Assembly (NCBI GenBank): GCA_021186555.1
Contig: JAJKFL010000012.1
Coordinates: 17,061,711-17,125,710 of the forward strand
Source: Reticulitermes speratus
Lineage: Eukaryota; Arthropoda; Insecta; Blattodea; Rhinotermitidae
Reading direction: 5' to 3'
Length of the DNA stretch: 64,000 bases
In this document: in pieces, positions 44,031-56,680 of the stretch
How the letters are laid out: each line of letters opens with the position of its first letter
How positions within the stretch are numbered: position 1 is the first letter of the stretch
Program-made: the position numbers and the translations under genes
The notes under the pieces: model-generated
What the model was told of the DNA's origin: nothing
What the model saw: only the letters and a program-made list of their open reading frames with translations
The model's database searches: none

Positions 44031-45211
44031 TTTTGGATTACAAGTTTTAGTACAGACACACAAAATAATGTATAATCAAATTCCATTAATAAATTTTAGT
44101 AACATGTCATCCCCTTTGTGGGTGCACTTTGTGCAAACAAATGCACCTGTAATTTCCTCTGCTCTTTTCTCAACTCTACTGTGGCTTCATATTCGACTTT
44201 CCTGTGCAGTCTAATAGGGAGACACGAACTTTTTTGGCGGACCATACTGCTTCCGTTTTCAGGACAAAATTTGAGACGTTATATTCCTGCAAAGTGTTGG
44301 TACCTGACTACAACATGGTATCTTAACCAAGAAGGACATCATATGAATTTTCACCGTTGAGAAAACCTGATATATTATTAATGTTGCGTTCTTTATTCTG
44401 GGACGATTTTCTTGGTATGTTAGCATAAACACGGAACATTAATCATGGCGTGCTTATATGAATTGATGAGGGCATGTGACATTGTATCGACTTCAAGAGG
44501 CCTTTAGGCAGGAAACTCAGGAACTCAGGTGAATTCTCCATACAAATGTAACTTGTACACACAGAAGCAATGACTTCTAATGAAAATGTGATATAAAACA
44601 TGAATATCTATAGAGATTACGAGGATAAAGCATGAAGATAAAGCGGCTTTATGGCCCATTCGTTAAGCTTTACTTCTGTCAATAGTTTTGTGTCAGATAA
44701 TGTACGAAAGCTTGACGATAGCAGTAAAATGCACAGTGGTATGATAGATGATTAACCCGTATGTCGACTTTTTAGTCACTTTTGTATTCATAGGATTTGC
44801 AAAAAAGTTTCATGCAGGAAGTGCATTAAAGATAATACCTGATCACCGGAATTACATTTCACATATTTACTTGTCCCTTTCAGACTCTGGTAACTAGACA
44901 ATATTTTAGGAAGTAATGGTTTTCTGAAAAAACGAAATACATTTGCAAGATATTAAATAAAGTTGGACTAATTAACCCATACGAGGTTTGAGGTATTTAT
45001 GGCTGTTAGAAATAAAATAATGATTTTGCGCCCCACGACGCCGTGCAGTTTTCTAGCTGGTTACCAGCAATTCGGAAGAGCACAGTGCATTGAACTGCTA
45101 CTCAGAATGAGGTATCAGGCTCCTTCGAGAAGTTGGTATCCATCTGCCAGGCGAAAATAGCCCTGTTCTAAATTCCTCCATCCTTTATTCACAAGTCGTT
45201 CCTTCAAGGAC
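44030..45211. other. Gene-free AT-rich stretch
   Basis: No domain-bearing ORF, no clear repeat ends. Weak family M-like words (TTACCAGCAATTC, TCCTTCGAGAAG) occur near 45060-45150. Confidence 0.4.
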
Positions 45212-46320
45212 GTATGTATGTATGTATGTATGTATGTATGTATGTATGTATGTATGTATGTATGTATGTATGTATGTATGTATGCATGTATGAATGCATG
45301 TATGTATGTATGTATGTATGTATGTATGTATGTATGTATGAATGTATGTATGTATGTTTGTATATATGTATGTATCTATGTATGATTGTATGTATATATG
45401 TGTGTATGTAGGTGTGTATCTATGTATGATTGTATGTATGTATGTGTATATGTAGGTGTGTAAGTACGTGTGTATGTATGTATGTATGTATGTATGTATG
45501 TATGTATGTATATATGTATGTATGTATGAATGTATGTATGCATGTATGTATGTATGTTTGTATATATGTATGTATCTATGTATGATTGTATGTATGTATG
45601 TAGGTGTGTATGTAGGTGTGTAAGTACGTGTGTACGTACGTGTGTATGTATGTATGTATGTTTGTATGTATGCATGTATGTATGTATGTATGTATGTATG
45701 TATGTATGTATGTGTGTTGTATGTATGTATGTATGTTTGTATATATGTATGTATGTATGTATGTTGTGTGTACGTACGTGTGTATGTATGTATGTATGTA
45801 TGTTTTGTATGTATGTATGTATGTAGTTGTATGTGTGTACGTAGTGTGTATGTATGTATGTATGTTTGTATGGTATTATGTATGTATGTATGTAGTGTAG
45901 TGTTATGTATGTATGTATGTATTTGTGTGTACGTACGTGTGTATGTATGTATGTATGTATGTATGTTTGTATATATGTATGTATGTTTGTATGTAGTTGT
46001 ATGTAATGTATGTATGTGTATGTACTGGTATGTATGTATGTATGTATGTATGTAGTGTGTATGTAGTGTGTAGTATTGTTGTAGTGGTATGTATGTATGT
46101 ATGTATGTATGTATGTTGTATGTTGTTTGTATGTATGTGTGTATGTAGTGTGTAAGTATGTGTAATGTATGGTATGTATGTATGTATGTATGATGTTATG
46201 TACGTGTGTATGTACGTACGTACGTACGTATGTATGTATGTATTATGTATGTATATGTGTATGTATGTAGGCCTATGTGTATGAACGTATGTATGTACGT
46301 ATATATATACCTGTGTATTT
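45212..46320. repeat. ATGT tetranucleotide microsatellite, ~1.1 kb
   Basis: Long runs of ATGT, pure at 45212-45280 and increasingly mixed with GTGT, ACGT, TTGT and one-base slips to the right. All ORFs here (Met-Tyr-Val-Cys repeats and their complements) are artefacts of the repeat. Confidence 0.98.
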
Positions 46321-46433
46321 ATTTATGTATTTATTTATTTACGTGTTTAACTACCCCAGCTACGTGTCAAGCCCATGGCATTACCCTTCATTTCACCGCC
46401 TTAACGATACTGAATGAGGTGTACAAATGAATA

Positions 46434-46695
46434 TCTTTTTTTTTTCATGGCTCTTCAGCCCCTAGTGGGCCTAGGCCTCCTCATTTTTGAGCTTTCAACA
46501 CCTCACTCAGACACACCACACTCGGTTGGACTCCTCTGGACGATTGATCAGCCCGACGCAGAGACCTCTATCTGACAATACACAACACTCACAAGAGACA
46601 GACTTTCATGCCTCCAGGCGAGATTCGAACCGCAATCCCAGCAAGCGAGTAGCCGCAGATCTACGCCTTAGACCGCGCGGCCACCGGGATCGTCT
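46434..46695 (-). mobile_element. tRNA-Leu-like SINE (family E), ordinary copy
   Basis: Minus strand: head CGATCCCGGTGGCCGCGCGG and TCTAAGGCGTAG, B-box-like GGTTCGAATCTCG, body CAGATAGAGGTCTCTGC and CCAACCGAGTGTGG, tail GAGGCCTAGGCCCACTAGGG, ending in an A-run. It serves as the unexpanded reference for the 42.7-kb copy. Confidence 0.75.
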
Positions 46696-46699
46696 AAAT

Positions 46700-47945
46700 G
46701 AATATCTACCGTAAACCAAATGTTTTTCTAACAAACATTTCGTTGTTTATAGACCATACAAACAAAATATGCCAATGAATAGGCCTATGCGATTTGTCAT
46801 GAGAAATTCAGTGGTACAAACACTGAATACTTTGAGACATGACCACTATCATGTCACGTGGCAACAACACCTGGGAGTTCAGAGAAAAAAGATAACAAAT
46901 AGAATACACGTGTTTTGGATTATAGTCATGAAGTAACATGTCTCGGTTTCGAGAAAGTGATAAGATGAGAAACCAACACATAATGTGCTTTTAATACAGT
47001 AAAAAATTAAAAAATGAATTGGAAGGTGTCGGCAAAATTAAGCTAAATTTAAAATAAAAAACACTGAATTTAAGAATTAAAAGGAAAGCAAAAAAAAAAA
47101 AAAACAGGCTCATAAATCGGTGAAAACTTCGTACTGGCATTATTAGTTGCATAGGTCTTTCGGCCTGATTCCTGATGGTCATGCAGATTATCAGTTTTAC
47201 TGATTACGTATAAACTTCCAGTCAAAAAGTTTCCATATTTACAAAAATATTCTTTGTTATTTCACATTTTTCGTTTGTTTGCTTCTTTCAGTAACAAAAT
47301 TTTGTCACTATTTTGTTACTTGTCAAACAAGAAATAATAGAGTTATTATGAATTTTAAATTCAAACAAATATGACTATTATTTGGACACCCTCCACACCT
47401 TGCACGTTTTAAATACGTTTCGAAAAGTAGATCTCTTTCGCCTTCGGGTACAATGTTCAGGCATTCATGCTTTTTTACAGCAACATCGCCGTTGGACTTT
47501 CCTCTTTTCCCCTTTCCCCGAATGTGAGGCGCTGTGGTAAACAGGGCGTTTCAATTTCATAAGAGCATGGGGAATTTTTAACCAGCTTAGCGATTATCAG
47601 CTTCTAAGGACTCTGCTCCATGGACTCACTTATCGGTCCACGCTTAGCTGAGTTATCTTAGAGATCTGAATTTAGTTCTGGGCACAGGTCAAATGGTACT
47701 GAGGTACTCGACAGACGTGACTTTTAAGTGATAAAAGCACGTATGTGTAGACAATAGGTGATTGACTTATCTATACAATGTTCGAGTGATGATCGTCCTC
47801 TCTATTCTGCTGACGTCATTTTAAACTCTTAATGAAGAGTAAAAAAAAGCGATTCAACTCAGCGAACTGAAGATCGTTTCAAAGCAAGAATAACGTGTCC
47901 TTCCAAAGCATGCTAAACAAGCAGTTTCATAAGGCCTACTTCGCT
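46700..47945. other. Gene-free AT-rich stretch
   Basis: Nothing recognisable, apart from a short family L tail fragment near 47580-47650 (AACCAGCTTAGCGATTATC, AAGGACTCTGCTCCATGG). Confidence 0.4.
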
Positions 47946-47949
47946 ATTG

Positions 47950-48175
47950 CATAGATTTCTTCTTCTTCTATCCCGCTTTGGCCAGTTTTGGGGTCATGAC
48001 CTCCCAGTTGCCGGGGCTTCGAGACAATTGATATTTACGAGGTGAGGATGTGAGCCCCACGCACAACCCCAACATGGAGGGCCAAGCTATCTCTCTTTGT
48101 CCGGCACCTCGCTGCAAATCTGTCCGGCAGGGAGGCTGTACGAGCAGCCAGGCTGCTGCCGGCAATTTCATAAGG
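47950..48175 (-). pseudogene. LINE 3' end fragment with GAA-repeat tail
   Basis: Minus strand is GC-rich, ends NWEVMTPKLAKAG-stop and then GGGATAGAAGAAGAAGAAA. A GC-rich coding-like segment that stops just before a (GAA)n tail is the expected look of an RTE-like LINE 3' end; the same kind of tail follows the 54.9-kb fragment. Family uncertain. Confidence 0.4.
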
Positions 48176-48627
48176 TGTTGCCAAATATTTGTAGGTTCTC
48201 AGTGTGAAAAATTTTTTATGTTACCCTTCTGGCACCTAGAAATTTGAGGTGGCTCCTAGATTGCTTGGAAAATTCGTTCATCCGTGTTACAAACCATTTT
48301 TAACATTCAGTTCTCTTAAACCTCACGCTATTATCAATAATTTTCTCAAATTTTTAGGTACTGACATAAAACAAGTATATTGATTGGCCTGTGTGTTAGA
48401 AGAATTATTTTGGGACCAAATACTATTTTAAAATTTAATTATCACACTTCAATAAATATACAGCCAAAGACAGGCCAGTAACTAGGACAGTGAAAGGATT
48501 CTCTGAATCGTATCTGACGCAACAATATCAGGAAGCATTTATTACTGCGGAATCTAATTCCTGTTTCTAATTTATTTAAAACGAAGTTTTCATATAAATC
48601 ACGCAAAAAAAAAACTTCGTATAACAG

Positions 48628-48705
48628 AGCTCTTCTTGAGAAGCTAAGATTTGCACAACTAACCAAGAAATTCCCCGCCTTCCATGTAACCTGCAGAGTC
48701 ATCAA
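48628..48705 (-). pseudogene. Short LINE tail fragment (family L)
   Basis: Matches the post-stop part of family L: AGAGCTCTTCTTGAGAAGCT and AACCAAGAAATTCCCCGCC. Nothing upstream is kept. Confidence 0.5.
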
Positions 48706-48841
48706 CTTAACACAACAGCATGCCATGACATTTACTACTAAATGTTCCAAAGACATAGCGGATTACACTGATGGTTTCATAACACTTCAGTTCTTATTCA
48801 ATTAAGTATTCCCTGTTCTTAAACAACCACCAAATCAAGAA

Positions 48842-49094
48842 AGAATATTGGGAGTGGAGGTAGTACTCCATGCATTTCAAGCTGGGCACTAGATGGAGTT
48901 GCGTGTTTAGCTTTATGCCCCGGCCGCTTTATTCCCGAAGAAAAAGCTTCTGGTATCCACTGAATAAGAGGCAGGGTGGGCCCCACAGCCAATCTGGACG
49001 CTTTGTAAAAGACCCGGAACGGGAATCGAACCACGATCCCTTGATCGTTCAGCCTGTAGTCTAGTTGCTATATCGACAGAGCTATCCCAGCTCC
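48842..49094 (-). mobile_element. tRNA-derived SINE (family B)
   Basis: Minus strand: head GCTGGGATAGCTCTGTCG, B-box-like GGTTCGATTCCC, body GGGCCCACCCTGCC and AAAGCGGCCGGGGC, then CATCTAGTGCCC. Confidence 0.7.
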
Positions 49095-49554
49095 TACGTA
49101 TGCAGTTTACTAAGCAATATAACTGATTGAGATTTGGAAAGAAAACTATTTGTATACATCAGAAAATCACGAAGTGTTGAACCTAGCAGTAAGCAGCTAG
49201 AACTTTGGACAAACACGACGGTACCTACCCCCATAATTCTTGCCGGACGTCTAGTCAAACACGTCTGTATATCCAACACTGTCTCAACGAAACTGATGAG
49301 CAGAATTCCATTTATTCTGTTCGTCGGCGAAATCAGTTTTGCACACGGCACAAACTCTGAAATGCAATATCTCGATTTTTTTATCCTTCAAAGCCTATCT
49401 ACAGGCCCGCATAACTTAGAGCATTCGATACATATGGGTCTTACCAATAACGACAATGATAAGAAATATGTAAGCAGGAAGAACCCTTGTGAGGGGAGAG
49501 ACGCTGTAAGTTTCATATTGAATTTTAAAATTCAGTAAAAAATAAATGCTGTCT

Positions 49555-49788
49555 AAACAAGATTCAAGTCTTCCCGTACATTTCGCTGTGTCTGTGGGTA
49601 AACATTTCCCCGAAGTTGCAGTGCCTTCATCTGCAGGGTCAAGCAGGTTTTGGACTGCCTGGCCTTGCAGATGAAAGCATTAAACGTATTCGAAACGTTG
49701 GTATCTCTTACATCCAACGAAGCAGGGTAACATCCCAGAAGATCTGAATCTTCAGCCATGCCGCCGTAAGAACCTCGCACCTGGCATT
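49555..49788. mobile_element. MITE copy (family M), both ends present
   Basis: Left: AGATTCAAGTCTTCCCGTAC; right: CATCCCAGAAGATCTGAATC, TTCAGCCATGCCGCCG and TAAGAACCTCGCA. The right outer end is one of the best-preserved TIRs in the window. A core of about 150 bp carries AAACGTATTCGAAACGTTGG. Confidence 0.6.
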
Positions 49789-49796
49789 GTCTAAAC

Positions 49797-50040
49797 ACAT
49801 CCTACTCAGAGGAGTCCTTTTGGAGGAGCTAGTAGTTTCTCATCTGCTGAAGAATTTCTCCACATTTTATACTCGAAGATTTATTACAATGATCACAAAT
49901 TCGATCATTGGTCTCGATATTGAGGCACACAATTTAGTCCACACTGTCACTTTACATTTCTTGAAGATCCATTTTAATATTATTCTGACATCTAGTCCTG
50001 GGTCTTCCCCTTCTTATCTTTCTATCAAATGTGTGTGTAA
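49797..50040 (-). pseudogene. RTE-like LINE tail (family L)
   Basis: Minus strand from ~50040: GRPRTR-like region, NIKMDLQEM-like codons (AATATTAAAATGGATCTTCA), then the post-stop segment with CAGCAGATGAGAAACTAC. It abuts the MITE at 49.56-49.79 kb. Confidence 0.5.
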
Positions 50041-50129
50041 AATCCTCATATCTGCCGTGCCTGCTACATGCCCCGACCATGTCATCTTCACTTCTGTAAG
50101 AATATTTATTCTAATATTCGGCAAAGAGT

Positions 50130-50312
50130 ACCAGCCGTGCCATGGCTCAGGCGGTTAATCGACCGCCTCTCACCGCGGAGTCCCGGGTTCGGCCCCGGGT
50201 CGTTCCATGTGGGATTTGTGGTGGACAAAGTGGCACTGGGACAGGTTTCTTTTTTCCGAGTACTTCGGTTGTCCCTGTCAATTTCATTCCACCGGTGCTC
50301 CACTAAAATGGA
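50130..50312 (+). mobile_element. tRNA-derived SINE (family D), well-kept head
   Basis: GCCGTGCCATGGCTCAGGCG (A-box region) and GGGTTCGGCCCCGGGTC (B-box/T-arm), then CGTTCCATGTGGGATTTG, TGGACAAAGTGGCACTGGG and TCCGAGTACTTCGG. The tail differs from the other D copies after 50312. Confidence 0.75.
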
Positions 50313-52454
50313 AAAGCAGAAACACATCATCAGCTTCATCACAGGGTTGATCAATAAGCATTCAAGGCTGCGGTGCGTCCGTAGCATCTGCTGCGGGGCC
50401 CTTCAATAATAAAAAACAGTATACAACCACTGCTTTCATTTATCTATATAGCTTCCAGTGGCAGCCCCTTGTGAATAAAATAACGAAGAGTTTATTTCCG
50501 TATTTGGAAGGGAATTTATTGACAAGCTGAAACACTAATAACTTCTGAAGAAGAACCCTATGCCTGGAGTTAGTGAGTGCATGGTCCACTGGCAGCACTT
50601 CAACATTTGGCTTCCATAAAGGGAAAGGAATTTATTAATTAGCTTAGCGACTGTTAGTTTCTCAAGAAGGACTGCACTATAGCTAGTTTTACACAAGTGT
50701 ATTTTGTGACTGCAATAAGTGTTCTATCAGCGTAGTGTTTTATGCTTTTGTTAAAAATTAGGAGAAAATAAATTTGATCAGGCAGTTTAGTAGGGTTGTT
50801 GGAAGAATCCAAACTCCGGGATGAAGAGAGAAGAGAGGCAGGGAAAGGAATTTGTGGCGATGGATAGATCTTTCAATAGGAACCAAAGTCTGAAATGGAA
50901 AAGTACAGAGACTTTGAGGTGATAAATGTGCAAACGGTAAAATCATATGTGACAAAATACTGATTTAGTCTTTTTATGTCAAATGAATTATCAAATAAGA
51001 TCTCTTCACTAAGATGAAAAATTAAAATTACAATTAAGTTTGGGAAGTTCACGGTAGTGCATTGATCGACAAAAACCTAGATAACAATTTGTTCACCTTA
51101 CTCGCTTGATTTGTCCTAGCGTGTCGTTATAAGTTTCCCAAAAATGAAAATTCTTCTTCAGAACATATCTCACTTTAAGTCACTTGAATATATTCAAAGC
51201 AGCTTGACGACAACATTGAAATTACTTTTTGAAGATACAATTCAGTAATGATTCCAGGAATTGCAGAAGTGTCGAGATGAGTTACAAAGAGAAGATTTGA
51301 AAGCCACCTCGTTAATAAAGTTTAGTGACGATAAAGAGAAACAGTCCTTTTCCAGTATTTGCAAAGGTAGGAATGCAGGAATTATTGGCTTGACTTCTAT
51401 TTACCAGTCCTGTGGTTAGAGACATATCCTTCGTATTGTATCTTAGATTACACAACCTTTGAACCTTACTGGTATCTACGTACACCACCTGTTTTGATAT
51501 TAAGAAAGCCCGAATTTATGCCACAGAGTGTATTTATGGATTCAGTATAAATCTCAGAATAAATAGCGAATGTTTCCCCACATAATATTAAGAAATTAGT
51601 ATTTCTAACGCAGAAACAGTGTGCTCTTGTTACGGTAGAAATTAGTCTTAAATGTTAGAAAAATGTTTCAAATTTCAAAGGGTTGTAGCAGTTTTCTCTC
51701 CTACACAGGCTAGGCCTGCAAATCTGTGTAAAGATGAATGTGCACAAGAAATTTGAAAGACCGTGACGGGGAGCTGGTGTGCCCTATTTTAAGGTACTAA
51801 TTCAGCATTAGATTAGAGCGACTGAGGAAAACACGACAACAGCAATCTACATAGGATTCCGCCGGGCTTATTAATAAGAACCGACAGGGCTAATTGCGAT
51901 GTCTGGTGACAAACATTAATTTGTTCAAAATCTGTCCGGAAAAAGTAATTTCATATGCACGTACCAGTAGACCTATAATAAAATATTTGTTTTAAGACGT
52001 AATTGCAAAAAAAAAAAAAAAAATAAAACTCACAGCTGTTCCATGACACCACGTTGTTAAAGTATGTAGATGGGGTGGATGTGAAAATCCACGCTTTCTA
52101 GACTTCAATCCTAGGTGAATGTAAGTGATAAATTAATACCTTAGACGCTTTTTCCCTGGGAAAAGCGCCAAAAATATCAATGGGATGGAAGTCAGATTAT
52201 TTCGAAAATATATTCGAAATAGTCGAATGTTTAGTAACAAATATCAAGAAGACAGTGTCAAGTGTCACGTAAACAATGTAGCAGCCCTGACGGAAAAACT
52301 CGGCCACCTTCGGTCGCATGTAGGGGAGTTGCTAAGATTGTAAACTAAGTAGACAGACACAGACAGACGAACAGACACTTAAGCAGACGAACAGACAGAT
52401 GGAATAGATGGAGGGCATTTTTTATTAAGAATTTCAACGACATTGATAAAAACA
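50313..52454. other. Gene-free stretch
   Basis: AT-rich, with a family L tail scrap near 50640-50690 and an A-run near 52007-52023. ORFs are short and show no domain. Confidence 0.4.
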
Positions 52455-52757
52455 CAACCTGGTTCTAGTCATATAATTCGAATAGAGCATGTGGCACGTA
52501 TGCGGGAGAGGAGAGATGCATACAGAGTTTTGGTGGGGAAACCTGAAGGAAAGAGACCACTTGGGAGACCTAGGCGTAGAAAAGTAGATTTTAAGAAAAT
52601 TGGTTGAGAGGGGTGGACCGGATTGATGCAGCTCAGGATAGGGACAAGTGGCTGGCTGTTGTGAATGCGATAATAAACATTCGGGGTTCATAAAATGCGG
52701 GGAATTTCTTGACTAGCTGAGCAACTATTAGCTTTCCAAGAAGGACTTTGGTCTTTG
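52455..52757 (+). pseudogene. RTE-like LINE ORF2 3' end (family L)
   Basis: Plus strand reads MRERRDAYRVLVGKPEGKRP, then LGRPRRRK, a frameshift, GLMQLRIGTSGW-like codons and the post-stop TGCGGGGAATTTCTTGACTA with CCAAGAAGGACTTTGG. It matches the 32.0-kb copy in order. Confidence 0.6.
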
Positions 52758-53414
52758 GAGTTAATTATTCGATTAGAACCGTTAGACTGCACGTTAATAT
52801 TAATGATCTGTAAATGGACATATAGATGAATCGATAATTGGTGTATATGGATCGACAGATCTATAGATAGATGAACAGATGGATATAGTCTCTTTATACT
52901 TGTGTATAGGTTATAGATGCAGGTAGGCATTGACAACGACACACCTACATATGATTTTACCGTTAACTTCACAAAAAAAACCTGCAGACGTAACTAATTG
53001 TGAGCGTTTACTGGCTCTACTGTTTCGGTCACGGTCACGATGCACAGCGAGCACGGGCGCCGTTACTGCCTTTAGCAGTCTGCCCCACAATGTCTGTGGT
53101 ACCTTAAGGAAGTCGGAAGAGTTAAACTTCTGAATTCCGTTAACAAACCAATTTAAAACAAGAGAATATCTTTGAACATCAATGTGATTATCATGTCACA
53201 TAAACGAGGCACATTAGCAACCACAGTGCAATAGACCTGGTGTCATCAGCCTCTTTTGGGTGAAGCTTGAAGTTTATAGCGGGCAGAAAAAAGACGCCAA
53301 TTAAAACAATTCGATGAGATCTACAGACAGCGTTGCAGCTTGTGTTTGCGCATAAAGATGCGCATATTTTCCGAAATTGTAAAACAAATTTATCTGAGAA
53401 AATACCTAAAAAGG

Positions 53415-53690
53415 TGAAAGGTAAATGTGTCCCTGTGAACGCCATGAAGGCATGTAGGAGGAGTACAGAGAGGTATAGCTCCACTCATTCTTAACCTCGG
53501 CACTAGATGGAGGTGAGTGATCAGCATCACAGCCCGGTTGCTTTACCTCCGGAAAAAACCCTGATACCTATTGAATAGGAGGCTCGTTGGGCCCCAGAGC
53601 CGGTCTGTACGTTTTGGAGAAGAGAACAATTTATTCTCCCTACCGGGATTCGAATCCCGGCCCGTCCAGTCCGTAGCAACTAAAATACCT
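53415..53690 (-). mobile_element. tRNA-derived SINE (family B)
   Basis: Minus strand: GGACGGGCCGGGATTCGAAT as B-box region, then CGGCTCTGGGGCCCAACG, GGAGGTAAAGCAACCGGGC, CATCTAGTGCCGAGG and a GGTAAA-type tail. The first part of the head is missing. Confidence 0.7.
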
Positions 53691-53727
53691 AAAGAATTAT
53701 ATGTAATTTTTAGTAAAATATTACACA

Positions 53728-53905
53728 TCGCCATTTACTTTAACGACACTCTCAGTGGGTCATATTATATAGCGTCAAATGATAGGACGATTTGTGAATA
53801 CTAAATGTAGCTGATGTGGAATAAAGTGGTCGTGGCCTAACGTGAAGTCATATCAAGACAAGTGCCTGACGGGACTGAGGAAAACAAAGAATTACCTCAA
53901 TTAAA
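53728..53905 (+). repeat. Repeat family G
   Basis: TTTACTTTAACGACACTCTC, ATAGCGTCAAATGATAGGAC and AAGTGGTCGTGGCCTAACG, in the same order as the 31.8-kb and 40.1-kb copies. Confidence 0.5.
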
Positions 53906-54894
53906 ATAGACGATGTTTTTGCCGATATTCGAAGCAGGCACCTTCAGAACATTTGCCGACATTTACACTCAAAATCCTTAATTAGTAGGATATCTGAAGG
54001 CAATAAAGTTCTGGGACTCCCTGGCACGGGACAGAGGTTTGATTTGTAGAGTAGAAGTCATTACGTATCGCTTGTAAAGGAGCGAACAGTTAAGAAACCA
54101 TTACGTATAGTTGAAATTTCTCGGGAGAACCAAAAGCTCTTCCGAGGACGGCGGGATGTCCACAGGCATACGGTTGGTGACAGATGAGGTAGACTATATG
54201 AAGACAATATTCTATTGCACATGCAGTCCTTCTTTGCTTTAACATTTCAACAGTTAATTTAACAAAACGCGGTCGAAAGTTCATGGTCGTAAGACACAGC
54301 AGAAAGGCGAAGGATAAGAAAAAAGAAAAACGTTTTTAGATTCGTCTGCAAGTTAGTAGGCGTTGCTTCTTCGTAAGAAGTTTAAGACGGTTATGAACCC
54401 TGTAATGGGCAGTATTAAAAATATCTCACCTTATCTGATAACGTAGCCAACAAGTACACAAATTGTAGATTACAAATACGTTTATCTTTCTATTCCTATA
54501 TGTTTCTGCCTTCTCGCAATCTTCAAGGAATCACTTTAAATACTACTGGAAGGAACCCAAGGCTTCATAGTATTTTAATTAGATTAAAAAACAATAAAAC
54601 TGTAAGAACACATCCTGATGTAGATTATTTTGTGTACACTGTTCGTTACATTATCGGATAAAAGTGGAGCACAGGGTGAAAAACTATTAAAAATATGCCA
54701 CGTTTTTAAGTTTAAATAACTGGACATTTCACTCTAGGACACTATTTGTTACACTCAGATGGTCCTCACAATAAATAAGTACAATTTTCCTGATCCCCAT
54801 CAGTCGAACTAACTCGGTAAAACTGTAAAATTACTGCGTTGGACATTGCGGCCCTCGTTCACCTGAATAGTTTCCAGAATACTATTTAGCAAAT

Positions 54895-55100
54895 GTAATA
54901 TAATAGGTCTCAAGGAAGTCGACCAAGAGGACGACCAAGAAACAGATGGTGGAATTGTGTACAAACAGACATTAAGAAGTGTAAAATTAACAACTGGAAA
55001 GAAAGGTAAAAAAACAGAGCTGACTGGGAAAGGGCCATTAAGGAGGCGAAGGTCCGCATTGGATTGTAGTGCCACCGAAGAAGAAGAAGAATATAATAGG
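54895..55100 (+). pseudogene. RTE-like LINE ORF2 3' end with GAA-repeat tail
   Basis: Plus strand reads GSRPRGRPRNRWWNCVQTDI, KKCKINNWKER, a stop, then NRADWERAIKEAKVRIGL and a second stop before (GAA)n at 55077-55092. This is the RTE-like C-terminal order (GRPRxRW...W...R..W...AK...GL) followed by the short repeat tail. It ends right where the tandem duplication starts. Confidence 0.65.
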
Positions 55101-55103
55101 TAT

Positions 55104-56680
55104 ACAGAATATAATATGGCAAATTTAATAAATAGCAATAAAAATGTCGTTGTTTGTAAATAACGGTGTTCTGGTTAATTCAATGCCCCCCCCTTTCCAA
55201 TATATGTATACACAGGTGCGGCCCTTGGGCGAGTCCTTACGAATTATGTGGCCATCCTGTGGGTTGAAGATGGCCAGCGCTGGTCTAAGGCTTATATACC
55301 GCACGTAACAATTTGGAGGCTAGCTCTACTTCCGTTATCCGTCCAAACTAACATTTTAAAACCTATTCCGCTTGGCCCATTAGGTTGAGGTAATATCTAT
55401 TCGCGTTTATGCGAATTACGTCTGAGACAGTGGGAAATGTCCAATGTAATATTCTTATAATAAATAAACCGTTTCGCCACAACTGCAGACAATATCGGTC
55501 ACACATACTGCTGTGTATGTAGTGTGTTTCTTTGAAGTGCGAAACGCAATATGTATGTTTGTTTTGTAACACAGTTATATGTTTATTTTCATATGAGCTT
55601 CCTCCTTTAAAGAGAACAGATGATCACACGGAAAAAGTTCAGTTCTGATACCAGTGACCGACATAGATACACCTAAATATTTCCGCCAGTACTGTCGTTA
55701 GAGATAGACTAACTTCTTGGCAGCTATATGAATTGAGCAATGAGAAGAAGAGTTAGTACGTCATTAGTAATTAGATTTTCTGAGACGATATCCCTTTGTG
55801 TTATTGTAAAGCAATTTTACAAAAATATTTCAGCCCAACGCAGCTACCTTGTAGTAGGTAGTTGTGTTGGACTGAAGTGTTTTTGTGAAACTGAATTAAA
55901 TTTTCTTAATATGCCGAGCATAGCATTCACAACACCTCGCAAAATTTTCGAAAATATCTAGATAATAGAAATGGACTTGTGTTAGGCGTTCGCGTTCAAT
56001 TAACCTTACTATCAGTTACTGTCTCGTTATAGGAACCTTGCAATTATGTGGCGCAGCAGGAAACCTTCATAGGATGGAGGTGAACGGATGAAACAGTGCT
56101 GCATGTTTCATCGGAGGGTGTGTATAACCGTAGGCATGCTAAATGCTAAGTGCTGGAGTATTATGCAGCTCAGAGTCTGATGGAAAGAAGAGGCATATGT
56201 TTTGTTTCCTCTATTGTAAAAGGTAAAGTTTTCCCAAGTGTTTCGTAAGCAAAATTCAGCGGCCATTTCTCACCCAAGTCTCCTGACTGCCTGCCAGATG
56301 GCTCTGGCAGTCACATCAGGATTGAGTAGAACTTGTGCGGTCAGTTGGCTGGTCACTCACTACATCAACGCACATGACCACAGAAACCTCCGAAAGGAGG
56401 CCCCTATGCTCCACGTTGGAGCGACAGGGACAAACAAACAAAACAAAACAAACAAAGTTTTCCTTGTGCACTCCATGAGGGCATATGGGGGAGTGAAGTT
56501 ACAGCTCCCGCGCATTCTTAACGCTGGCACTAGATGCAAGTGAGTGATCAGCCTAACGACCCGGCCGCTTCCACTCCAGGGAAACATAGGAGGCTGTGTG
56601 AGCCCCAGAGCCAGTCTGGACGTATTGAAAAAGAGAAAATCTCCTGCCTCTGCCGGTAATCGAACCGTGTTTCCTTAGTG
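55104..56680. repeat. Tandem duplication, copy 1 (1577 bp)
   Basis: Starts ACAGAATATAATATGGC and ends GTTTCCTTAGTG; the next base begins the second copy. It contains about 1.3 kb of unclassified AT-rich sequence and, at 56457-56680, a family B SINE on the minus strand whose head is cut. The ORFs found in it recur in copy 2 and show no domain. Confidence 0.95.

Noticed and set aside
45214..46430. Long Met-Tyr-Val-Cys and His-Thr-Tyr ORFs on both strands
   Set aside because: Artefacts of the ATGT repeat read in each frame.
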